Assembly: GCF_910596095.1 (NCBI RefSeq)
Contig: NC_056548.1
Coordinates: forward strand, 8,209,151-8,273,150
Origin: Thunnus maccoyii
Taxonomy: Eukaryota; Chordata; Actinopteri; Scombriformes; Scombridae
Reading direction: 5' to 3'
Length of the DNA stretch: 64,000 bases
The position numbers and the translations under genes were made by a program. Positions 33,301-45,066 of the stretch are shown here, piece after piece. How positions within the stretch are numbered: position 1 is the first letter of the stretch; each line of letters starts with the position of its first letter. The notes beneath the pieces are model-generated. The model was not told the DNA's origin, did not search any database, and worked only from the letters and a program-made list of their open reading frames with translations.

Positions 33301-36300
33301 CAAAAATGGTTAAATTTTGCACGGAATCTGTGTAATAAATGATATCAAACCAAAAATTGCTGCAACAACTTACGAGACATAACGGAGCAGGATGGCCATT
33401 ATATACTTCCATCATAATGTTCTAAGCCATTATACACTCTAAACTTTCAAAATTTGAATAGGTGCCTAACCAAAACACAACATTTATGACAGATTTATGA
33501 CTAGAAAAACTTTACACATGGTGCTGAGCTGCATTTCAAATTAATCTACAGGTTCCCAGCTTTCAGATGATGTATACCACTTCTATGAGGCATATACTGT
33601 TGACCTGATATCTCCCCCTAAACAACCCCTCCCCCCCAAAAAAGAAAAAATGGGTCTATGGTAGGGAGAGGGGAGTGGAAGAGGAAAACACCAGCGGCGG
33701 GTTTTGTTAATGGTTTAGAACAGTTAAAATTAATTTATTTTTGTTAAATCAACAGAAACCTGAAGACTGATGACTAATTCCCCAAATTTGAGAAAATCTG
33801 AAAAACAGGGATGATAGAAAGAAGGAATAGATAAAAGAAATGTTGTTTTATTCTTGGAGCCATCTCCCAGGCTGAGAATCGCTGCTCTGGATGTTCAAAT
33901 TTAGAATTTTAGTATCCTTTATTTTCCACCGTGGTCAACAAGCGCAAGCAAGTGCAAGCAAGCAAAGTTATTGATAAGTAAAAAGGGACAAAGGTTATAA
34001 AAAAAGCCACCTCTGTTTATTTTACAGCATCTCACGGCATCGGCTGTATGAGGCTGAATAGGGCATTTGTAAGAAGATATTAATAAATGCAAATCGTTGT
34101 TACATAAAATGTTAGTACAGTCCACGCCCGAGACCAGCAGTGTTAGAAGCTGCCATAACATGAACTTCTACACAGCGCAGCAGTCAGCTGAGGGCAGGTG
34201 AACTTTACCTGGAGAGGTGACAACTCCACCTGAAGTGTCATTGGCGGCAGTGGCGCCGGGCTGAATAGTTTTTACATCGTTTCCTTCTGTGAAACAAAAT
34301 TTAACACTGAGCAAACCAACGCTGCTTCTTAAATGACCGATCGAGTCACAGTCATAGCAGAGAACCGAGATATGAGCTGGATTTAACCTCCTTCAGGCTG
34401 CGAGAGAAAGTTTCCAGTCTGGTATCCGACTGCACTCTCTTGTATTACAATCTGTGACTTTGCTGTTATCTTTAACAACGTCCTCTCTGCGCTCAGGGTG
34501 GACGGCTGAGACGTGCACATACTCTCTCTCTCTCTCTCTGAGCATTTAATAAACCACATACTTTGATGATTGAACAGACCACATCTCTATTTTAATTATT
34601 TCTTCAACAAACGCAAACCCTAAAAATTCTGATAATAAGCTGCCGTTCACGCAATTGACAACGTTCATGTCCCTCTTTATCCACTGTCAAGCATAGTGTT
34701 TTTTCCATTTGCTAAACAATAAACAGTTGACATTTAATTTAGTTAAGAATATATATATATACATACAATACTGTGCAAAGGCTTTATGGCACTTTAGATG
34801 TTTATATTTCATCAGAGGGGTGTCAAATTTATTCTGCAGCTTGACAATGACCCCAAACATACAGCCAGGGTCATAAAGAACTATCTTCATTGACAAGAAG
34901 AACAAGGAGTCCTGCTACAGATGGTTAATTGGCCCCCCCAGAGTCCTGATCTAAACATTATGGAGTCAGTCTGGGATTATATGAAGAGACAGAAGCAGCT
35001 GAGACGCCGACTGTGTGCAGGTGTACCGAGGAGAACTGCTGCTGTTTAAAAGGCAAAGCTGCTCACAACACATACTGATTTAATTTAGGTTTCTTCTGTT
35101 TACTGAACTTTGTATGACATAATTGATCGATAAAAAAAATCATGGCATTATTTTTGAAAGCATCATTGCTTTACAGCTTTTTTTCATAAGTGCCTAAAAA
35201 CTTTTGCACAGTATTGTACATCCGTATCTTCCGCCTAAATAACAAACTGGGGCTGCTAAAAGCACAACATGCTTCCCATTTTAGACACTGGACGCATCTA
35301 ATTTGCAAAAATGAAATTCTGCTGTCATGTGACGACTTTCATCTTTGCGCAGGAAGTGGCAGATCAAAATGTATCAGTGAAATACAAACTGATGAAGCTC
35401 TTTTTCTCTTTTGGCTTTAATGTAAAATGATTCACAAAAATGAACACAAACTATCCAGACTGGTAAAAATGAAGACGTTGTGTACAGTTTACTGGTTTTC
35501 ATTAAAGGTTCTTTTGAGCTCAGTTTTCAGACTGTTTTAGTTTTTCCACTTCAGACGTTTGCTTGTTTTGTGTTTCTTTTTACGCCTTAAACACTTTCAT
35601 ATTTCATTAAAGCAAGTATTCACAATAAACACAACCAACAGAATATTACTGATTTATGATCAGGTCATTATGATGTTGTTTTAGTGAGTTTACTGTTACC
35701 TGTTTAACTTACGTCCCACTATTTAGCATTTATAAGTAGTATATAAACATTTAATAGACGGTTTATAACACACTATAATGTATTTGTTAGCAGATATAAG
35801 TGTTTATTAATGTATTTGTCAACAACTATAACTCCTCCTGTGGGCACCTATACTTACAGGCTGGTGTATAAACAGATAATTAATGACAATATATTAAAAC
35901 ATAGTGATAATAATATAAAATATGTCTAGGAGAACTTACAATTGCTGACAAATACTTTAAAATGTCCTTATATCTGATTAGAACTGCATTATAGTTTGTT
36001 ACAAACTATTTATTAACGGTTTGCTTATAAAAGCTACAATAAATAGGGGGACTTCAAGTAAAATGTTGCTGATATTTGCCTTCCTTTACTCGACTCTACT
36101 CTAGAACAAAGTCACTCACCTGCTTCCTGCTCTCTGATTTCCGCCTCCAGGTCCTCCGGATCCATATAGACGAAATCCTCGTCTTCTGGCGCCTTACACT
36201 TCCCGCAGCAGAAACAGCAGCAGCAGAAACAGCAGCAGCAGGTGAAAACACTGCAGCACACCATGAGGGCCTAAACAGAAAAGAAGAAGGACATGAGTGT

Positions 36301-39300
36301 CAGTATATTTAAAAATTTAATACATCTTCAAATTCAAATCCTGGCTTTAAATACGTTTCAATCAGTTTTCACTTCTTGCGAAACCACATCACTCTTAACC
36401 ATACAATCCCGGTTCCCATCATGCCTCTCACCTTGAACCAGCACTTGGACATGAGGAAGTAATATTTGACGCTCTCCTCCCCGAACTGATCCGCCACATA
36501 GAGTCCCAAGGATCCATACTCGTCGTAGATCTTCCGCTTGTTCTCGTCGCTGAGGGTGGCGTTGGCGTTGTTGATTTCCTTGAATTTCTCAGCAGCTTCT
36601 GGGTTACCTGGGTTCTTATCAGGGTGATGCCGCAATGCCAACTTCCTGAAAACGAATGATATTATACAATTGGTTGTGACGTTATTCTGTCCGTTGTTGA
36701 AGTGCCGCTATCAATACACACCACAGGAACTTTACATCAGGAATTCAGATGCCTTTTTAAGTTTAAAACTAACATAGAAGGGATGTTTTTCCAAAGGGTA
36801 ACAATTAAAAACACATTTTAGTTACAAATAAGATACAAGACGTTCTTCTGAAAACTGTAACTTGCTTATTTTGAGACTCTTCTACTATTTTAGTATGATT
36901 ATTAGTATAATCTTAATAATACTCAATTGAATTTATATTATTTTGCCTTTCTACTGAGGAGATCTCTGTCTACATGTGTGTCATTACTCTTAAATCTTCA
37001 TTATCAACATTCCAGATATTCCTGTGTTTCCAATTTGCGAAACCGAAACCCAACTTCACTGTCGTCATATCTTAAAGTGCTTCATGAAATCGATAAGTAT
37101 GAAAACTGGAGTCCATTACGAGTGTTTTACAAGTGTTTAAGTCGTCTTTATTTTTTAAACTTGTGTCATTATTTTCATTATTGTAAACCCGCCGTTAGTA
37201 TCTTATGAATCTAGCTGGTGAAGTAAGTTTAATGAAAATGAAGCTTTTTATATAAAATGAAACTTTTCTTTGATGCCTGCCAGAAGTTTACAATGAAAAC
37301 ATTATCAATAAATGTAGTAAAGTGCAGGAAATCAGCACTTTCTTATCCATGATTTTACTTTTCTACACACCGGTCTACAACGTGCGCTTTGGACAACACT
37401 TAGCTTTGTAAAAAAAAAAGTTGTTAAAAAGTGAAACATTAGGTGAGCGTTTCTGGGAAGCAAAGTATTAGAAACACAGAATCTTGACGACATTATTTGC
37501 TCACAGAAAGTAGCATTTTCTTGAGGTTTCACTGGTTTCATATCCTGTCAAAAGTTCGAAGACATGATCGTCTATTTCCATGGAAATGTTTCATCATGCC
37601 CTTTCGCTCATGCACATTTCTACCTGACATATTTTAGTGTTCAGCGACTCAGAGATGTGCCGGTTTACCATTGCTACTATACACTGATGGTATCAGTACC
37701 ACCGACCATTTACCATTACCGTCATTATCGTCATTTTCATTGGACACTGTGAACACAGAGACAAACATCGGCGCAATGAGAACCACCTAAAATGACAAAT
37801 ACTATCTTCAGGGAAAATGTATTTGATGTGTACTTTGATTTAGTAGTTTGGCTCATGTCCCATCTTTTAAAATGGGACATGGGGAGGGATTTATGACCTA
37901 TACCGCAACCAATCGCTTTCATTGTTGGAGAGCTGTAATTTTTAATTGCAGCTCTACAGTCAACAACCGTCTTAAACTTTGAACAATATTTAAACTGTTT
38001 TTGGTTTTATTTCTTAGACAGAGTCCAACGAAACTTCAACATACAGACAACTGATCAGTGAATAAAATCCAAGGTGATCATGGTGTTAAGTATTTTAGCG
38101 CCGTTTATCATGATATTTTTACCGAAAATGATCGTAGTTTGAAAATTCGATACCAGCACATCACTACTGTTGCAGCACATGTTTGCTAAATGCTACAAAG
38201 AGTAATTTATCTTTATGATCCAGTGGTGGAATGTACAATTTCTAAGTGCTTTACTTGAGTATTATTTAATTTTAAGCTACTTTATACTTCCACTTCACTA
38301 CATTTCAGAGGGAAATATTAAACTTTCTACTCCACTACATTTATTTGACAGCTTTATTTATTTTTCAGATTAAAATTTTACTGAAAATAACATAATATTA
38401 AGCTTATAAATTACACTACATTATTAAGGATTAAACCAGTGGTTCCCAAACTTTTTGGCTTGTGACGTCTTATAAAAAAAATCAGTCTGTATGTGTCTCT
38501 TTGTCACGTTTCAGATGTCTATGAGCTGTTTGCACTTCCACCACAGAGACATTTCCCCTCTAAACTTCTCACATGGTTTCAAATAAATAACAGCTTGAGG
38601 CCCAAACAGGTTAAACTATCCAATATTTTTTTTTTAAAATGCAAAGATTAAAGAAAAGTTCTGACAAATTAATCCAAATGTATTTAGCAGAACTATGTTT
38701 TTTCATCCATCTTACCCAGCCTATCATCTCAAGACCTCTCAGATTCATCTTGAGACCGTTTCAAAGCAGTTCATACGAGCTCCACCTCAAGCAGCTACAA
38801 CACTAAAATGCTTCTTATGCATTGGCTCATCAGTATTAACAATGTTACATTTATTCAATGTATCAGTTAAGATTTAAGTTAAGATTTTTTGATGCAAAAT
38901 TAGTGCTTTTACTTGAGTACTTTAAGTAAATTGAGCTGATAACAGTGGAGGACTTTTACTTGTAATGAAACATTTTTACATTGTGGTATTGATTCTTACT
39001 TAAAGGACCAGTGTGTTGGATTTGCAGATGGCAACCAAATGAATACAACACCCCTTCCAAGCATCCCTAAAAACCCGAAAAACCTGCTTTAGAGCCAGTG
39101 TTTGGTTTGTCCATTCTGGGCAAATGTAGAAACATGGCAGCACAACACGTTGCCTCCATGGGGGCGGGGACCTGCTCGCAATATTTTTTCTCCTAGGATG
39201 GTGAAGTCATGACCCACGCTACTCTGCCTCTGATTGAACCCTAACCAATCTCACTCCTCATGCCTAAACCTAACTAACTAACCCAACCAACGAAGGCAAC

Positions 39301-39656
39301 AAGTACCAGCTAATCAGAGGCAGAGTAGGGCAAGTCATGACTTTGCCATCCTGGGAAAAAAAAAATTGGCAACCTGCTCCCCACTCATTCCAAGGTAATA
39401 AAAACACAATGATTCTTACTTTCATTTGATTATACACTAATTAAAACATACTTATGAATATTATATTCAATTTCTGCCAAGTCTGTCCACCACTAAATCT
39501 TACACACTGCACCTTTAAGTAAAGGATCTGAGTGTGAACACACCTGTACGCCTTTTTTATTTCCTCTTGGGATGCTCCCTTCTCCAGGCCCAGGACTTCG
39601 TACAGGCTGTCTCCTGCTGTTGACATTTTACGCTGAGGTCTGTTTGGATCCTCCAT
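30385..39656 (-). CDS. dnajc5g: DnaJ/Hsp40 cysteine-string protein, DNAJC5G-like
   Basis: Exons in transcript order: 39656-39544, 36645-36432, 36270-36120, 34286-34209, 30467-30385, giving 212 residues with consistent phases. Cysteine-string proteins are palmitoylated J-domain co-chaperones on secretory vesicles that recruit Hsc70 for SNARE folding. The J domain spans about residues 17-83 with HPD at 45-47, followed by a linker and a cysteine string of 13 Cys within 114-134. Residues [11 protein letters not shown] resemble human DNAJC5G more than DNAJC5. The last two exons encode two similar peptides ([14 protein letters not shown] and [12 protein letters not shown]). Teleosts can carry more than one DNAJC5G copy, so a or b cannot be assigned. 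An upstream 5' UTR exon is likely near 40 kb. Confidence 0.92.
31240..31920 (+). mobile_element. LINE (L1-like) reverse transcriptase C-terminal remnant
   Basis: In shifting plus frames I read pieces such as [27 protein letters not shown] and [16 protein letters not shown], in the order and spacing expected of the C-terminal end of an L1-type ORF2 (C..I..HW.DI, then W...I). It is truncated at the 5' end and interrupted by several stops and frameshifts. It lies in the dnajc5g intron between the fourth and fifth coding exons, antisense to the gene. Confidence 0.5.
32399..33470. repeat. Long interspersed repeat of unknown class
   Basis: Wording such as tagcttgtcgggaagggggc, aaataacgctccaaa, ggggtcccttgacctctcac and caagtctcccctttacagac is familiar to me from many dispersed copies in fish genomes. 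I cannot name the family. It has no clear termini or coding frame. It fills much of a dnajc5g intron. Confidence 0.5.
34521..34540. repeat. (CT)n microsatellite
   Basis: A short run of CT dinucleotides in a dnajc5g intron. Confidence 0.85.
34764..35218 (+). mobile_element. Tc1/mariner element, internally deleted
   Basis: The ends are inverted repeats of about 31 bp: the left begins TACAATACTGTGCAAA and the right ends TTTGCACAGTATTGTA, with TA at the outer edges. The inside keeps part of a Tc1-like transposase: [15 protein letters not shown] around the second catalytic Asp, a stop, then [20 protein letters not shown] around the catalytic Glu. Only about 455 bp of an expected 1.3-1.6 kb remains and the first Asp region is missing, so it is non-autonomous. 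It lies in a dnajc5g intron. Confidence 0.85.
38222..39000. mobile_element. CAGTGGTGG-type MITE, copy 3, interrupted by a hAT-like MITE
   Basis: The left part runs from cagtggtggaatgtac with the family's 'ttacttgagtatt' and 'ctccactacattt' wording. The family wording resumes near 38880 (ttttacttgagtacttta). Between them sits a different element starting at 38437. The order implies the CAGTGGTGG element was there first. The right edge is approximate. Confidence 0.6.
38437..38770. mobile_element. hAT-like MITE nested in another MITE
   Basis: It begins CAGTGGTTCCCAAACTTTTT and continues with wording shared with the copy at 3981-4262 (aggttaaactatccaatat, aaagattaaagaaaag, catctcaagacc). The right terminus is too degraded to place exactly. 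Confidence 0.6.
39009..39509. mobile_element. MITE with CAGTGTGTWGGATTT ends
   Basis: The left end CAGTGTGTTGGATTT and right end AAATCTTACACACTG are inverted with one mismatch. The body (gatggcaaccaaatgaataca) is a familiar fish repeat. It is interrupted by a smaller foldback unit at 39191-39356. It ends 35 bases from the first coding exon of dnajc5g. Confidence 0.75.
39191..39356. mobile_element. Small foldback element inserted in the MITE at 39009
   Basis: Arms of about 45 bp (39191-39235 and 39312-39356) are inverted repeats with few mismatches: aggatggtgaagtcatga pairs with tcatgactttgccatcct, and ctactctgcctctgatt with aatcagaggcagagtag. The total is 166 bp and non-coding. Confidence 0.8.
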
Positions 39657-39954
39657 GTTTCAGGATTTGGTGCCTGTGACAGAAAAAAATAACCCCATAA
39701 ACATTGCAAATGACTTTCTAGCAGAAACAGGGCAGACCAGAGAAGTAACTTTAGAGCTTATAAAAGTTAAGTGAGGAAGTCAATAAACAAGAGAAAAGGT
39801 CGTTGATCGATTAGGAAGAAAAAACAAGGACTAAATATTTGCGGCAAATATTTAACTAGGTTTACTTCAACTCTCCACAAACTGCTAACTGTCCTAGCCA
39901 ACTTTAGCACAGCAGCGGGAGGAAAAAGTTACAAGTTTGGCTCTTACACACTGG

Positions 39955-40200
39955 AAATAAATAAATTTCCTGTTTTTTTGAGGTCGAATCATAGAGTTTG
40001 TCCGCTGGTTGCTTTCCAGGTCTGTCCCGCGAAACCAAGCCGATACACGGTTCCTGCCTCGTCAAACCGCAGCTCTCCTCATGACACCGGAGGAAAAAAG
40101 TTCAGAGGAGCCGCAGCGAAGCAGGAAGTGAGAGACAGGAAGAGAGACTGTGACGTCAGGGGTGACATTGGCATGCGCTCGAGGGTGCGACAAAGTAATA
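39955..40200 (-). promoter_or_regulatory. dnajc5g promoter region with a CRE
   Basis: A CpG-containing stretch lies upstream of the first coding exon. It contains the full palindrome TGACGTCA at 40151-40158, the consensus cAMP response element. An acceptor-like CAG just before the exon with the start codon (minus strand, near 39677) suggests a non-coding first exon within this block. The transcription start is inferred, not seen. Confidence 0.5.
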
Positions 40201-40335
40201 ATAATAATTAATATTATTATGATTATTATATTATGATATTGTCATTATTATCATTATTATTATTAGTAGAAGTAGTAGTAGTAGTAGTAATGATAATAAT
40301 AATAATAATAATAACAATAATAATAATAATAATAC
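40193..40335. repeat. Compound TAA/TAG microsatellite
   Basis: About 140 bp of interrupted (ATT)n, (TAG)n and (TAA)n repeats right beside the predicted dnajc5g promoter. Confidence 0.9.
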
Positions 40336-41081
40336 ATTTGTACCGAACTTTTCATTCATAGTGAAACTCAAAGTGCTCAAAGATACGACTAAACATGTAT
40401 TTTATTAAGCTGGAAGCCAAGTTTGTGATAAGTTTGACAGATTTATTAATTTTACTGGGATAGGTTCGCATTCATAAATCCAAGTTCTCACCCATTGTCT
40501 GAACTTTTCATGATTGAATTTAGAAAGTATTTAGAGTCTATCCAATTTATAAACAATAAGAAATGTGCACATACAGTTCAAGATTTTTTTTTTAAGAAAT
40601 CTGATTTTATTGCCTACCTTTTATATTATATTATTATTATTATAATATTATTTTAATATTTATTTATTTATTTATTTAAAGTAGTAAAGGAGTAAATTTA
40701 AATCTGAATATGCTTGACAGCAGGGTTTCCTGTGATGGTTTCTTATAATATTTTATAAAGTTTGTTTAGTATTTTGCATGGTATCTGTGGAGAGGACTGT
40801 CATTGTGGATCTCCTGTGGCAGGAGGGTTTGGTAAGACTTACACAGCCTCTTTTTGTCTCCACCTTAAATACAATATTGATAATAATAATAATGAACCTT
40901 TAGTAATAGGTAATCCTGTTATCACCACTGTATTATAACACTACAGAAGATACTGCACATTGGATATTGAATCATTGGATCATTTTATTGGTGGATGGTG
41001 CATATTTAAAATCACAATCAACATCTGTGTGAGACAAATAATTTTCAAATACATTTCAGAGTCATTATTATATGGTTGTAG
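40336..41081. other. Spacer between dnajc5g and tp53i3
   Basis: AT-rich sequence with a short LINE-tail-like piece (acttttcattcatagtg then actcaaagtgctc, 40340-40382) and AT repeats at 40620-40680. It should contain the tp53i3 3' UTR on the minus strand. No coding frame is seen. Confidence 0.5.
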
Positions 41082-44042
41082 TTAAAGATTTTCCTGAGAC
41101 TGTGGAATTACATTAACGACAATCTTTCCCATGTTTCTGTTGGCTTCCATGTGTCTATGAGCCTCTGCAATGTCCTCCAGGTTGAATGTGCTGTCAATCA
41201 CTGGCCTCAGGGAGGCAGGCTGGTCCGTGAAAAACGGTAACACTCTGTGTGAGAAAGCCTTCACCAGGTCTGCTTTGTACTGTGAAGAGAAAATGCAAAT
41301 GAAAAGCTAAAATCAGTCTCAGTTACAGACATGCAAATACAAGAAATGTGTTAAGCAAAGTTAACCAAAACTAAAACCAGGCACAGACTGAACAGTGAAT
41401 TTTCATTTGATACGAGCCAGCACGTTCACACGCTCAGACGATGAAACACAGCTGGTGTGTCGGTGTGTCATCTCTGCTTGGCTTGAATTCTCACCTGCAG
41501 GCTGCGAGAGCGGAGGAGGCTGGTGAGCAAGTGGCCTCGCTTTGAGAGCAGTTTGCCCAGCAGATCTCCCTCTACTCCCCTGCCTCCCATGGTGCCATAC
41601 AGCACCCACCGGCCGTCGGTGGCTAAGCAGTTCACATTTTGTTCCCAGTTGTGCCCACCAATGCAGTCAAGGATGACATTTGCGCCTTTGCCTGTGAAGA
41701 TACAGTATAGTTATACAACTTAAGCGAGGCTTATTGTGAGTAGCCAAAGACTGATATAAACTATATTATTCTTCTGCACCACAGCCCATTGTTGTCCAAA
41801 AAGTCTTAAAAACACATCAATGACTACTTGATATATCTTAAAAATACAGACTTACACCAGATTTATCCTTTAAAGTTTGAACCTGAAGCAAGAGATGAGG
41901 AGTTTTGCTGTCTTTGGACTTTTTCTTTTCTCCATGCAGCTTGGGAGAAGATGAAGTTGTGCACGAAATACCAACTCTAAATTTCTATTCTAACATTTTA
42001 AACAGGTCTTAGGTCCATTAAAAAAAATTTGGAACAAATAGAACAACTTGGTAGTGATCATGAGCAGCACTGCTACCACTGCTGCACAGATGAAGAAAAT
42101 ACAAGGAAAAGGCTCCATAACACTTCCCGCATTGTTTGCAACAATGCAAAAACATCACAGCAGTGACTGATTGTCAGTAAAGATAGTACATTTTGTGCAG
42201 TACAGCGGACTTTTTACAGCTACACAATTCACCTCCTGTGAAGTCACGAACTCCCTGTGCGAAGCTTTCCTCTTTGTAGTTAAACCCTGCTGCTGCTCCC
42301 AGTTTCTCAGCCATCTTCAGTTTTTCTGTGCTCCCAGCAGTAACGACGGGCACGGCACCAAACAGACGAACCAGCTGAACAGCAGCTGTTCCAACTCCAC
42401 TGGCTCCAGCATGAGCCAGCACCACTTCACCCTCCTTCACCTGAGCTGTAAGACAGATGGCAAGAAGACACAAAAAACAGAATTGAATTTTGACTCGTTG
42501 TTAATTGTAGAAAGAAAGAAGAGGGGGGTAATCTGGTCATTTAAAATTAAGCATTAAATTAGGGGAAAATAACCATCTTCACCCATGTTTGGCTGAATCA
42601 TCATGTCATTTGAAAAATGTTTTACGTTTATTTTAATTTTCTTAGATTTTCACACTGGTAGAAATGGATGAGAGCATCACAGTGAGAATTGTTAGTTTCT
42701 TTACAGATCTATGACCGTCAAATTACAGCTTAAACACTGTATTACTCTGATGCAGACCTTACATTATGTAAGATTATTTTTACTACTATTACAGCTAACA
42801 CCTATCAGAACAAAGCTACAAAGTGCTTCATATTACATAACAAAGTAATGAAACAGTAACACCATAAAACCGCAAAATATTTAGACTAGGAGGAATACAA
42901 ACAGTCAGATACCATTTACTTTGCTTTAAAATAAATAATATTCCCCTGCTGAAATATGAATATTCTATTATAAATAACAAGAGGGGATGCAATACTTGTG
43001 GTAGTGGTCATGTAATGCTGATCATCATCTCATCTGTGTTCATGTTTATTTATTTTTCGTAAAGTTTCAGGGATGTGCTGGCTTACATTTCTATTATTTG
43101 CTGTTGATTTGTTGTCTTTAATTTTTTTTGTTAACAGCTTGTATGGGCTTTTAAATGTTTTTTCCCCCATGTTACTATATTTTATCTCAAACTGCTAAAA
43201 AAAAATTGATCAAAATTCATGTTATACCTACGAGATCCAGCAGCTGAAAAGCAGTGAGCCAGGCCTCTGGGATTGCAGCAGCCTGGCAGAGCGTGAGGTG
43301 AGGCGGTACGGGCATGAGAAGCCCCTCGGGCACAGAAACATATTCTGCGTATCCTCCTCCACAGAGCAAGGCCATTACCCTGTCATCTGGCTTCCAGCCT
43401 CTTTTCAACCCTGGGCCCAGAGTATCCACAGTACCAGCCACCTCCAAGCCTATGATGTCACTCTCACCTGGAGGAGGTGGGTACAAGCCTCGCCTCTATG
43501 GAAGACAAATGACCTCTTATCATACAGTAATTACATGATCTTAGATGTGTTTTGGAATCAAGATCACCACATGTTGCTTTATAAACAACAAGAAATGCTT
43601 ATATTTTGTCATATGTGAAAAGTCAAAGTGAAATGACCACATTCAGCAGCAACAAAAGTTATGTTTTCAAGGAGATTACTGTGCTTAAGCTTTGAAGAAA
43701 TGTATATTGTACTGAACCTGTAGTAAGTCTGCCCTGTTGAGGGCAGTTGCATGAACTTTGATTAGGACTTCTCCATCTTTGGGTTGAGGTCTGGGGACAG
43801 TTTTCAGCAGCAAATTCTCTGGTCCTCCTGGTACGTCAATACACACTGCCCGCATCATCTTTACAAAGCTAGAGTAACACTTGTGCCACGCCTAGAAACG
43901 GAAGAAAAACATGTTTAAAATGTTAAAATTAAGTCAAGAAATGACTGTAGCAGCTTCATGAAAGCTTTACTCAGTTTTGAACACTCACTGTCTGATCGGT
44001 ATTTCCTAGTAAAGATTTTCCGGTGCGGAGGATGTGATGCAT
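41082..44042 (-). CDS. tp53i3: Quinone oxidoreductase PIG3 (TP53I3)
   Basis: Exons in transcript order: 44042-43989, 43891-43718, 43495-43228, 42445-42233, 41691-41495, 41279-41082, in frame, giving 367 residues. TP53I3 is an NADPH-dependent quinone reductase of the zeta-crystallin-like medium-chain dehydrogenase family; in humans it is a p53 target linked to redox stress. Visible landmarks: GGPENLLLK at the domain start, [23 protein letters not shown], the nucleotide-binding turn [11 protein letters not shown] (about 177-187), ILDCIGG, and the end [14 protein letters not shown]. It has about 30 extra N-terminal residues compared with the 332-residue human protein (see findings). If translation instead starts at Met30 or Met31 the lengths agree. 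An untranslated exon upstream near 45.07-45.25 kb is likely. Confidence 0.94.
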
Positions 44043-44064
44043 TTAGTAGTTCCAGCAGTGACTA

Positions 44065-45066
44065 CTGTGGTTTGTTTGAAATAAAGAAAAAAAACAGGTA
44101 GTTATTGTCAACAGCAATAGCAACCATGCCTGAACAGATTAAGAGAGGACCAGTTCAATCACAAACTAAATTCTACCTTAATTTATAGGTTATAGAAAGT
44201 GATCCTTTGGAAATGTAAAGGTGCATTGAAAAATGGCCCATAATTCTTTCCAAATTGGTTTGCAGTGTGTGCACAAAACTTAACATACACCATAAAAAAC
44301 ATACACACTAAGAAGAAATAAAAAAACAACAAAAAAGCAATCGGTAGCAATCAAAGACAAAGATTACAAAGATTCAATGTGAGAGAAGACACAACGCAGC
44401 CCAGAAATATACACAATACAATACTTTCCACTGTGCAGCAATAACTGTAGTACTGCTATGAGTACTGTCAATACTGAACCACAGGCCTGGACTCAAATGC
44501 AGAAACAGACTGAGTAGCAGTTCAAAATCAGTCCTTTTAATCAGAGCAAGGTCGGTGATCAGTCAGCGAAGCAACAGTGTCCAAATCAGAAGGCAAAAAG
44601 GCAAGGTAAAAAGGCAAAAACAGGTCAGAGAGGGCGAGGGTTTTGTAGATGTCACTAAGGCTCTGTGTTGCTTAGTGGCTATTATTTTGCTGGCAGTATT
44701 CACACTTTTGCAGAGCAAGTTCTTCTGGGCAGCATTACCATTAGCATAACAACAAAGGACGCAGAATGTTATAACACTCTCAATAAAAAAATATTCGGAA
44801 TCAAAGGAGGGTGGCTTTATCAGTGTCCCTGTATGGATCTTCATAAAATGTTTATTCTCCATGATTATTTTCAGTAAATGTTTATTTATGTCGGTAAGAG
44901 GGGCAAATGAAACCAAAAATATCTAAATACCACTAAAGAATGAGTGAGAAAAATGTAATTACTATAATTACTGTTCCTACTCACAGTGAACCAACCTTTC
45001 AAGCATTAATGTGAAAAAATAAATACGTGTAAACAGACGAATTTTGAGCCGTTTGACTTTCCATAC
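44065..45066. other. First intron of tp53i3, no gene seen
   Basis: This is non-coding. The block at about 44480-44640 (cagtccttttaatcagagc, ggtcagagagggcga) looks like a dispersed fish repeat of a class I cannot name. Small frames here are probably chance. Confidence 0.4.

Noticed and set aside
42171-42557. A 128-codon plus frame antisense to tp53i3 exon 4
   Set aside because: Shadow of the real minus-strand exon; the extension runs into intron.
43907-43916. AAACATGTTT, a p53 half-site (RRRCWWGYYY) in tp53i3 intron 1
   Set aside because: Only one half-site is present with no adjacent partner, and I see no TGYCC pentanucleotide microsatellite like that of human PIG3. A single half-site is common by chance.
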